Positions 1-5,669 of a DNA stretch of 5,669 bases are shown here, in pieces (the first letter of the stretch is position 1; each line of letters starts with the position of its first letter). The stretch is from JAGQTE01 sp964648005 (GTDB lineage: Bacteria > Actinomycetota > Acidimicrobiia > Acidimicrobiales > Acidimicrobilacustridaceae), in NCBI GenBank assembly GCA_964648005.1, contig CAZYKR010000277.1:1-5669 (forward strand), in the 5' to 3' direction. Under the pieces are notes generated by a model that was not told the origin of the DNA, searched no databases, and saw only the letters and a list, made by a program, of their open reading frames with translations. A program made the translations under genes and the position numbers.

Positions 1-26
1 AGGCCGACGACGCTCAGGCCCGCCAC
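1..26 (-). CDS. Possible start of holo-ACP synthase gene (only 8 codons visible)
   Basis: A GTG at 24-26 opens a frame running off the left edge, reading M-A-G-L-S-V-V-G then an incomplete codon starting CT. Known AcpS proteins begin with a similar hydrophobic strand ending V/I-G-x-G-x-D, and acpS commonly follows glmS in actinobacteria. If real, it overlaps the end of the GlmS-like gene by 13 bases in another frame, which would couple translation. No strong Shine-Dalgarno sequence is visible before it. Eight codons cannot prove a family; this is inference from synteny plus a short match. Confidence 0.3.
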
Positions 27-3000
27 CGCTCGGCCAGGTGGCTGATCGTCGCCGTCATCAGCTCGACGATCGGGATCTGGCTCAAGACGTCCTCGCGGAA
101 CGCCGGCTCGGTTTCGGTGACGGCGTCGCGCAGCGCCTGGAGGCGGCCGCGGTACCCCTCCAGGACGGTGACCAGGGCCGGCAGCGCCAGCGAGTCGCGC
201 AGCGACACGTGCAGCAGGGTCAGCCCGGTGCACTGGTTGTCCTTGACCTCGGGGACGATCAGCACCGTGCGCCCGTCTGCCCGCCCGCTCGCCACCAGCG
301 GCAACCGCTCGATCGCCACGCGGTGCTTGGTGCCGCGCAGCGCCGGGTTGTCCTCGGTGCGGCTGCGCAGCTCGCGTCCGATGCCTCCCCGGTCGACGAC
401 GGCGATCGTGGCATCGGACTCGGCCGTGTCCGAGACCCGACCCTCGATGCGGTAGCGGGTGTAGCCGAGCACCTCGTCGACCAGCGCATCGAGCACGGCG
501 AGGGTGCGCAACGACTGGTAGCTGAGCCGATCCCGTGACGCGCCGGCCGTGAGCACCTCGCGCACGAGCGGGGCCTGCAGCAGGGTCTCGTCCGACCGGG
601 AGATGCCGACGGTCACCGTCTTGGCCTGGTGCTTGATGGCGTCGACCGGCCGGGTCAGCTCCTCGATCGCGCGCGTGAGGGCGTCGGTGAGGTCCTCGAT
701 CACCACCGACGGCGTGCCGACCTTGCCGTACTCGAGCTGGTAGGTCTCGAGCGGGGCCACGCCCAGGCCGTAGCGCAACGTCGACGCCAGCCGCACGGCC
801 GACGAGGCCTCGAGGTGCCCGTCGTACTCGCCCGAGCGCAGCCCGTCGAAGAACCGCGCCGCCAACGGTTGGAGCGACACCGCGAGTCCGGCGAGCACCG
901 CCTCGGCGTCGGCGGAGGCGTCGTCCGCGACCGCCGCTTCGATGGCAGCGCGGGCCTCGCGCAGCGGCAGGGCCTGCGCGTCGATCGCCAGCGCCGCCTC
1001 GTAGCCGAAGAGGTGGCCGACCATCGCCGACAGCACGAAGGCCAGCAACGGATGGGTCGGCGGCACGAAGATGCCCGCCAGGGCGCCGGAGAAGCGCTCC
1101 TCGCCCTCGGAGGCGATCACGATGGGTGCCGCCTTGTGCGCCCGGAAGATCGCCACCTCCTTGGCGACGTCGTCGGCCGTCGACCCGGTGAGCCCGGCCG
1201 CGCACACCAGGATCAGCGGCTCAGAGCTGAGGTCGATGTGCTTCTTGTCCTCGGTGGAGTCAGAGGCGATCGACTTGTAGCAGAGCTCGGAGAGCTTGAT
1301 CCGGATCTCGTGGGCGGCGATGCGGTTCACGCCGTTGCCGACGATCGCCCAGTACCGCCGGCTCGGGGCGAACCGGTGCGCGGCATCGGCGATCTCGGCC
1401 CGCAGGTCGAGGGTGCGCGCCATCTGGTCGGGCAACTCCCGCAGCGCGTGCAGCACCTCGGTCCGGTCGAGCTCGTCCGCGCCCCCGACCGTGTCGGCGA
1501 TGGCGACGGCCAGCAGCATCCCGGCGGCGATCTGGGAGTAGAACGCCTTGGTCGAGGCGACGGCCATCTCCACATCGCGACCGTCGGCGGTGTAGAGCAC
1601 GCCGTCGGACCGGTCGGTCAGATCGCTGTTGCGGCGGTTGACGATCGAGACCACCTTGGCGCCGCGCGACCGCACCAGGTCGACGGTGCGATTGGTGTCG
1701 GTCGTCGTGCCGGACTGGCTGATGGCGACGACCAGGGTGTTGCTCATGTCCTCGCGCAACCCGAACCCGCTCAGCTCGTTGGCGAGCATGGCCTCGGCGT
1801 GGAGGGGCGCCTGGGCGCCGATCACGGCCTGGATCAGCGCCGCCGTCCCCTGGGCGGCGATGGCCGCCGTGCCCTGGCCGGTGACGACGACGCGGCGCAG
1901 CGTGCCGTCGCGCAGGCCACGCACCACCTCGTCGGGCAGGGCGTCGGGGCCGAGCCGCACCGTGAGCGCGCCGTCGACGTCGACGAGCCTGCCGCGCAAC
2001 GTCTTGCGGAACGACGACGGCGCCTCGGTGATCTCCTTGAGCAGGAAGTGCGGCGCGTCGCCTCGATCGATGTCGCGGGTGGTGATCTGGGCCGTCGCCA
2101 GCTCGTCGGCGCGCACCGGCAGCGGCGTGCCGTCGTAGGCCCAGCGGTCGATGCCGGCGATCGTGCCGGCGCCGTCGGGGCGCAACCGCACGACCTGGCC
2201 CCGCGTGGCGGCGGGGTTGGCGGCATCGGCTGGCGTCTCCCCGTCCATGCGCAGGTAGGTGTCGGTCTCCTCGACCACGCCGTAGGGCTCGCTGGCCACG
2301 ACGAACAGATCCTCGGCGAGTCCGATGTAGAGCGCCTGCCCGCTGCCGCGCAGCGCCAGCAGCAGCTCGTCGGCGGTGGCGGCGGCGCTGGCGGCGATGG
2401 CCACCGAGCCCTCGAGACGGTTGACCGTCGAGCGGAAGGCATCGACCGGCGCGCTCCCGCTCGCCATCGCCCGCGACGTGAGCGTGGGGATGACCTTGGC
2501 GTCGGTGGTGATCTCCCCGGCGATCCGCAGGCCATCGTGCGCCTTGAGGTCGGCGAAGTTGTCGACATCGCCGTTGAGCGCGGCGGTGAGGTACGGACCG
2601 TCACGACCGTCGAGCTCTTCGGCGTTGAGGGGGTGGGCGTTGGGCTGCGAGATGATGCCCACGCTCGCCCACCGGGTGTGACCGAGCACCACGACCCGGG
2701 CCTCGGGCGCGGCGAGGGCCCGGCGCAGCAGGGCGTCGTCGCGGATGTCGGCGCGCAACGCCGCCGTGTTGTCTCCCAGCTCGCCGATCTCCGCCGCCGC
2801 CTTGTAGACGAAGCTGAGGTGGCCCTCCGGGCATCGGACGCTGCCCGAGGTGAACAGGGCGTCACCGCGCCCGGCGAGCGCCTCGAGCACCATCGGGTCA
2901 TCGGCCGCCAGCCCGTGGCCCGACACCAACAGGTGCAGACCGGCCGAGTCGCGGCCCCGGACCTCCAACCGATCGATGGCCGAGAGCGCCTGGTGGATCG

Positions 3001-3460
3001 ACAGGTAGCCGGCGATGGCGGCGGGGCCGGGGTCGGCGCCGGCAAGGTCGACCACGCCGGCAGCGGCGCGGAGCCGATCGCGCTCGATCGCCCACAGCGC
3101 GTCCTTGAGCCGGATCAGCGCGGCATTGACGGCCTCGGACGCGCCGAGCGCGACCGGTCCGGCGTCGAGCACCGCTTCGAGCTGCGCCACGGCGCCACCG
3201 AGCTCGGCGCACGTCGAGGCGATGGCCGACCGCAGGCCACCGTCCCCCAGCAGCGCGGTGACCCCGGGCGTACCCCGCAGCAACCGGTCGACGCCCTCGA
3301 GGTGCTCGGCCACGCCGACCAGGACGGCCGCCGTGTCGTCGCCGGCGGGGTCGAGGCGCCCCAACCGGTCAGCGAGGCCGTCGAGCGCGGCGGTGAGCTC
3401 CGCGGCGCTGGGCGGCGTCCGGTCGGACGGATGACGGAGAAGAGCGATGATGCCGCACAT
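14..3460 (-). CDS. glmS: Greatly enlarged GlmS-type glutamine--fructose-6-phosphate aminotransferase (isomerising)
   Basis: Predicted cytosolic enzyme making glucosamine-6-phosphate from fructose-6-phosphate and glutamine, the first step towards UDP-GlcNAc. The protein has 1148 residues against about 610 in E. coli GlmS. The start is fixed because MCGII supplies the N-terminal nucleophile Cys. Glutaminase domain: Cys2, RLEVRGRDSAG (164-174), HTRW (261-264), NG (296-297) and Asp320, matching E. coli Cys1, Arg73/Trp74, Asn98/Gly99 and Asp123. The linker motif FLLKEITEAPSSFRKTLRGR (472-491) follows. SIS1 (about 521-660) has SQSGTT (581-586) and VASTKAF (634-640). SIS2 (about 697-825) has Lys722, Glu725 and His741, in exact register with Lys485, Glu488 and His504. 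AKTVTV (946-951) matches the E. coli C-tail with Lys603. Extra segments lie at about 10-150, 180-255, 826-936 and 953-1148; I recognise no family in them. E. coli Ser303 aligns with Ala532. The glmM neighbour supports a GlmS role; altered substrate or regulation remains possible. Confidence 0.88.
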   Translation of the reverse strand: MCGIIALLRHPSDRTPPSAAELTAALDGLADRLGRLDPAGDDTAAVLVGVAEHLEGVDRLLRGTPGVTALLGDGGLRSAIASTCAELGGAVAQLEAVLDAGPVALGASEAVNAALIRLKDALWAIERDRLRAAAGVVDLAGADPGPAAIAGYLSIHQALSAIDRLEVRGRDSAGLHLLVSGHGLAADDPMVLEALAGRGDALFTSGSVRCPEGHLSFVYKAAAEIGELGDNTAALRADIRDDALLRRALAAPEARVVVLGHTRWASVGIISQPNAHPLNAEELDGRDGPYLTAALNGDVDNFADLKAHDGLRIAGEITTDAKVIPTLTSRAMASGSAPVDAFRSTVNRLEGSVAIAASAAATADELLLALRGSGQALYIGLAEDLFVVASEPYGVVEETDTYLRMDGETPADAANPAATRGQVVRLRPDGAGTIAGIDRWAYDGTPLPVRADELATAQITTRDIDRGDAPHFLLKEITEAPSSFRKTLRGRLVDVDGALTVRLGPDALPDEVVRGLRDGTLRRVVVTGQGTAAIAAQGTAALIQAVIGAQAPLHAEAMLANELSGFGLREDMSNTLVVAISQSGTTTDTNRTVDLVRSRGAKVVSIVNRRNSDLTDRSDGVLYTADGRDVEMAVASTKAFYSQIAAGMLLAVAIADTVGGADELDRTEVLHALRELPDQMARTLDLRAEIADAAHRFAPSRRYWAIVGNGVNRIAAHEIRIKLSELCYKSIASDSTEDKKHIDLSSEPLILVCAAGLTGSTADDVAKEVAIFRAHKAAPIVIASEGEERFSGALAGIFVPPTHPLLAFVLSAMVGHLFGYEAALAIDAQALPLREARAAIEAAVADDASADAEAVLAGLAVSLQPLAARFFDGLRSGEYDGHLEASSAVRLASTLRYGLGVAPLETYQLEYGKVGTPSVVIEDLTDALTRAIEELTRPVDAIKHQAKTVTVGISRSDETLLQAPLVREVLTAGASRDRLSYQSLRTLAVLDALVDEVLGYTRYRIEGRVSDTAESDATIAVVDRGGIGRELRSRTEDNPALRGTKHRVAIERLPLVASGRADGRTVLIVPEVKDNQCTGLTLLHVSLRDSLALPALVTVLEGYRGRLQALRDAVTETEPAFREDVLSQIPIVELMTATISHLAERWRA

Positions 3461-3464
3461 GGGA

Positions 3465-3487
3465 AGGCCCGAGTCTACTCGGGGCCT
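3465..3487 (-). promoter_or_regulatory. Hairpin filling the glmM-glmS junction
   Basis: The arms CCCGAG and CTCGGG pair perfectly around a four-base UAGA loop (+ strand 3474-3477). They extend by three further pairs (3465-3467 with 3485-3487) after one bulged base at 3484. The structure overlaps two bases of the glmM stop codon and ends four bases before the glmS ATG. No Shine-Dalgarno sequence lies in the 25-base gap. No T-run follows, so it does not look like an intrinsic terminator. A role in translational coupling, RNA processing or control of glmS is inferred. Confidence 0.45.
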
Positions 3488-4817
3488 ACCCGGCCGAACC
3501 GCCGGCGACCGCCTCGACGGCAGCGGCCAGGCGGTCGGCAGCAGCCGCCGCCAGGTCGGCGGTGGGCGCCTCGACCATCACGCGCACGAGCGGCTCGGTG
3601 CCGCTCGGGCGGATGAGCACGCGACCGGTCTCGCCCAGCGCCGCCTCCTCGGCGGCGATCGCCGGGGCGATGTGCTCGGCGATGGCCGGATCGCGCTCGG
3701 CGACACGCACGTTGACGAGCACCTGCGGGAGGCGTTGCATCACCGCGGCGTGCACGGACAGCGGTCTGCCGCTGCGCTGCACGAGGTCGGCGACGCTCAC
3801 GGCCGTGAGCAGCCCGTCTCCGGTCGTGGCCCGCTGCCGGAAGATGATGTGGCCGCTCTGTTCGCCGCCGAGTCCCCAGCCGCCGTCCTCGAGCGCCTCG
3901 AGCACGTAGCGGTCGCCGACCGCGGTCTCGACGACCGTGATGCCGGCGTCGCGCATGGCCAGCTTGAACCCGAGGTTGGTCATCACCGTGACCACCACCG
4001 TGTCGTCGGGCAGCAGCCGGCGCGCCCGCAGGTCCAGCGCACACATGGCGATGAGCTGATCGCCGTCGACCAGCACCCCGTGCTCGTCGACGGCCAGGAG
4101 GCGATCGGCATCGCCGTCGAAGGCCAGCCCCACAGCGGCTCCCGCGGACACGACCGCGGCCTGCAGGTCGCCCGGGTGGGTCGACCCGCAGCCGTCGTTG
4201 ATGTTGCGACCGTCGGGCTCGGCGTGGATGACCTGCACTTCGGCGCCGAGTCGGCGCAGCACGTCGGGAGCCACGGTCGAGGCGGCGCCGTTGGCGCAGT
4301 CGACCACGACCGACAGCCCGCGCAGGTCACGGCCTTCGAGGGCGCCGAGCACCGCCTGCTCGTATGCCTCGACGGCGGCGACGTCGCGGCCGTCGAGCTC
4401 GACCGGTGCCGGCACCGGCGTGTCCCCGTGCACGAGTGCGTCGAGCTCGGCCTCCAGGCGGGCCTCGACCTCGTCGCGCAGCTTGCGGCCGCCCGGCGCG
4501 AAGAACTTGATGCCGTTGTCGTGCCAGGGGTTGTGCGAGGCGGAGATGACGGCGCCCGGCACCCCGTCGCGTGCGCTCACGCACGCCACGGCCGGCGTCG
4601 GCACCACCCCGAGCAGGTCGACCTCGACGCCCTCGGCCTGCACGCCGCCGGCCAGTGCCGCGGCGATGGACGGCCCCGAGGCACGGGTATCCATGCCGAC
4701 GACCAGACGCGGCCCGCCGAGGACCCGCGCCGCGGCCTGACCCAGACGGGCGGTGAACTCGGGGGTGAGCTCGTCAGCGTGCGCGCGCACGCCGTCGGTA
4801 CCGAAGCGCAGCGTCAC
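3486..4817 (-). CDS. glmM: Phosphoglucosamine mutase GlmM
   Basis: Interconverts glucosamine-6-phosphate and glucosamine-1-phosphate, the step between GlmS and GlmU in cytosolic UDP-GlcNAc synthesis. At 443 residues it has the normal family length and all four domains of the alpha-D-phosphohexomutase fold. Visible motifs: FGTDGVR (5-11), the phosphoserine loop ISASHNP (91-97, catalytic Ser94), the Mg-binding loop DGDADR (234-239), the sugar-binding GEQSGH (318-323) and the phosphate-binding RPSGTEP (403-409). The GEQSGH loop and overall length favour GlmM over phosphomannomutase. The usual Gly after FGTDGxR is Ala12, and the following loop looks a little short; this is minor. The start is GTG, ten bases after the rpsI stop, with no Shine-Dalgarno sequence in the gap. 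FGTDGVR sits at residue 5 as in the family, so the start is secure and translation is probably coupled to rpsI. glmS follows 25 bases downstream. Confidence 0.97.
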   Translation of the reverse strand: MTLRFGTDGVRAHADELTPEFTARLGQAAARVLGGPRLVVGMDTRASGPSIAAALAGGVQAEGVEVDLLGVVPTPAVACVSARDGVPGAVISASHNPWHDNGIKFFAPGGRKLRDEVEARLEAELDALVHGDTPVPAPVELDGRDVAAVEAYEQAVLGALEGRDLRGLSVVVDCANGAASTVAPDVLRRLGAEVQVIHAEPDGRNINDGCGSTHPGDLQAAVVSAGAAVGLAFDGDADRLLAVDEHGVLVDGDQLIAMCALDLRARRLLPDDTVVVTVMTNLGFKLAMRDAGITVVETAVGDRYVLEALEDGGWGLGGEQSGHIIFRQRATTGDGLLTAVSVADLVQRSGRPLSVHAAVMQRLPQVLVNVRVAERDPAIAEHIAPAIAAEEAALGETGRVLIRPSGTEPLVRVMVEAPTADLAAAAADRLAAAVEAVAGGSAG

Positions 4818-4827
4818 ACGGCGCCGA

Positions 4828-5220
4828 TCAGCGCTTGGAGTACTGCGGAGCCTTTCGGGCCTTCTTGAGGCCGTACTTCTTGGACTCCTTCTCGCGGTCG
4901 TCGCGGGTCAGGAACCCGGCACGCTTGAGCTCGACCCGCAGCTCGGGGTCGAGGCCGACCAGCCCGCGGGCGATGCCGAGGCGCAGGGCGCCGGCCTGAC
5001 CGGTGAACCCGCCGCCGTCGAGCGTGGCGTCGATGTCGTAGGCCTCGGTCTGCTCGGTCACGCGCAGCGGCTCGGTGATGATCATGCGCTGCGTCTCGGT
5101 CGGGAAGTACTCCCCGATGTCGCGGCGGTTGACGGTGATCTTCCCGGTGCCCGGACGGAACCGCACACGGGCGATGGCGCGCTTGCGGCGGCCGGTCGAC
5201 TGGATCAGGGGCTTGGTCAT
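4828..5220 (-). CDS. rpsI: 30S ribosomal protein S9
   Basis: Structural protein of the small ribosomal subunit; its C-terminal tail reaches the P-site tRNA. The product has 130 residues, the same as E. coli S9, and matches along its whole length. It has the basic N-terminal STGRRKRAIARV (8-19), the family signature GGGFTGQAGALRLGIARGL (69-87), AGFLTRD (101-107) and the invariant tail KKARKAPQYSKR ending in Lys-Arg. The frame stays open upstream to 5304, but that extension is Ser/Pro/Arg-rich and overlaps the end of rplM. The ATG at 5220 gives the family N-terminus (MTKPLIQSTGRRKR) and has a GAGGA ribosome binding site ten bases upstream. It follows rplM by 22 bases, the usual rplM-rpsI pair. 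Nothing is missing or unusual. Confidence 0.98.
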   Translation of the reverse strand: MTKPLIQSTGRRKRAIARVRFRPGTGKITVNRRDIGEYFPTETQRMIITEPLRVTEQTEAYDIDATLDGGGFTGQAGALRLGIARGLVGLDPELRVELKRAGFLTRDDREKESKKYGLKKARKAPQYSKR

Positions 5221-5230
5221 CGCTTCGTCG

Positions 5231-5235
5231 TCCTC
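5231..5235 (-). promoter_or_regulatory. Ribosome binding site of rpsI
   Basis: GAGGA on the minus strand, ten bases before the rpsI ATG at 5220 and inside the 22-base gap after the rplM stop. It is the only clear Shine-Dalgarno sequence at any of the gene junctions visible here, and it decides the start at 5220 over the longer open frame reaching 5304. Confidence 0.7.
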
Positions 5236-5242
5236 GGGATGA

Positions 5243-5669
5243 TCACTCGGCGGCGCGGGCCTTGGCGTGCTCGATGACGAGCGGCTGCGGCTGCTGCGCT
5301 GCATGGGGGTGGTCGGGGCCGGCGTAGACCTTCAGCTTGCGCAGCTGGGCCCGGCCGAGCCGGTTCTTCGGAAGCATCCCGCGCACGGTCCGGCGGACCG
5401 CCTCGGTCGGCTTGGTGTCCATGAGATCGGCGTAGGAGCGGGACTTGATGCCGCCCGGATAGCCGGAGTGCCAGTACACCGGCTTGCGCTCCGCCTTGCC
5501 GGCGGTGAGCACCACCTTGTCGGCGTTGACGATGATGACGAAGTCACCGGTGTCCATGTGGGGTGCGAAGGTCGGCTTGTGCTTGCCGCGCAGGACGCGG
5601 GCGACCTCGGTGGCCATGCGGCCGAGCACCAGATCTTGGGCGTCGACGACGTACCAGCTGCGTTGGATC
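5243..5669 (-). CDS. rplM: 50S ribosomal protein L13 (5' end cut by window edge)
   Basis: Early-assembly protein of the large ribosomal subunit. The frame is open to the right edge of the window: 141 codons are visible, and the first residues (about ten by comparison with other L13 proteins) lie outside. The visible start IQRSWYVVDAQDLVLGRMAT matches the L13 pattern (R-x-WYVVDA, LGR-A-E). Further matches are RGKHKPTFAPHMDTGDFV, NADKV, the region GMLPKNRLGRAQLRKLKVY, and AGPDHPHAAQQPQPL. An internal GTG at 5629 is not the start, because coding upstream of it is clearly L13. The C-terminus continues about nine residues past the point where E. coli L13 ends, with an Ala/Lys/Arg-rich tail ending AKARAAE. 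It is the first gene seen of the operon; the promoter must lie beyond the window. Confidence 0.98.
   Translation of the reverse strand, partial: IQRSWYVVDAQDLVLGRMATEVARVLRGKHKPTFAPHMDTGDFVIIVNADKVVLTAGKAERKPVYWHSGYPGGIKSRSYADLMDTKPTEAVRRTVRGMLPKNRLGRAQLRKLKVYAGPDHPHAAQQPQPLVIEHAKARAAE

Noticed and set aside
14..3460. Artificial fusion of two genes through an assembly error or frameshift
   Set aside because: The extra segments lie within and between GlmS domains in a single frame without stops, with similar codon use throughout, and the C-tail motif reappears in the right order. This is not the pattern of two joined genes.
3461..3485. glmS ribozyme/riboswitch upstream of glmS
   Set aside because: Only 25 bases separate glmM from glmS, far too few for the known Firmicutes glmS ribozyme, and no matching core is visible.
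3465..3487. Intrinsic terminator between glmM and glmS
   Set aside because: The hairpin is followed by TTCCCATG and not by a T-run, and the gene downstream starts at once; a terminator here would separate two steps of one pathway.
629..3616. Plus-strand open frame of 995 codons opposite the GlmS-like gene
   Set aside because: Its translation is Arg/Gly/His/Val-rich low-complexity sequence with no recognisable motif, it spans the glmS-glmM junction, and the opposite strand has clear enzyme motifs. It is a by-product of GC-rich codon usage.
4819..4826. CGGCGCCG palindrome in the rpsI-glmM gap as an operator
   Set aside because: Eight-base GC palindromes are frequent by chance in DNA this GC-rich, and nothing else around it suggests a binding site.
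3447..4868. Plus-strand open frame of 473 codons opposite glmM
   Set aside because: Runs antisense through all glmM catalytic motifs and into the end of rpsI; composition is that of an antisense shadow in GC-rich DNA.
4828..5304. Longer rpsI reading with 28 extra N-terminal residues
   Set aside because: The extension is Ser/Arg/Pro-rich, overlaps rplM coding sequence and has no counterpart in S9; the ATG at 5220 has a GAGGA site and the family N-terminus.
5243..5629. rplM starting at the internal GTG at 5629
   Set aside because: The frame upstream to the window edge encodes the conserved L13 start region (W-Y-V-V-D-A), so the true start lies outside the window.

Overview
The window is a compact GC-rich block with every supported gene on the minus strand, so it is transcribed from the right edge to the left edge. 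In transcription order it holds the end of rplM (ribosomal protein L13), rpsI (ribosomal protein S9), glmM (phosphoglucosamine mutase), a very large GlmS-type glutamine--fructose-6-phosphate aminotransferase, and at the left edge a few codons that may be the start of acpS (holo-ACP synthase). The order rplM-rpsI-glmM-glmS(-acpS) is the layout I know from Actinomycetota. With the GC-rich, Ala/Arg/Asp-rich coding and frequent GTG starts, it points to a high-GC actinobacterium. A deep lineage such as Acidimicrobiia is possible, but that is inference only.

Region by region: 5243-5669 is rplM, missing its first residues at the window edge. 4828-5220 is rpsI, a standard 130-residue S9. 3486-4817 is glmM, with all its catalytic motifs. 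14-3460 is the GlmS-like gene of 1148 codons, almost twice the roughly 610 residues of E. coli GlmS. The gaps between genes are 22, 10 and 25 bases, and the last gene probably overlaps the next. There is no room for an internal promoter of usual size, and I see no terminator, so this looks like one operon read from a promoter outside the window. No stretch of 300 bases lacks a gene.

The genes couple translation capacity (L13, S9) to amino-sugar supply. GlmS makes glucosamine-6-phosphate from fructose-6-phosphate and glutamine. GlmM converts it to glucosamine-1-phosphate, the precursor of UDP-GlcNAc for peptidoglycan.

The one unusual element is the GlmS-like protein. The amidotransferase and both SIS domains are recognisable and keep nearly all catalytic residues, but large extra segments interrupt them: about 140 residues directly after the catalytic Cys strand, about 45 inside the glutaminase domain, about 110 between SIS2 and the catalytic C-tail, and about 195 after that tail. 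The A-K-T-V-T-V motif carrying the expected catalytic lysine is therefore internal (Lys947) instead of at the C-terminus. A perfect-arm hairpin also fills the glmM-glmS gap, where no Shine-Dalgarno sequence is visible.
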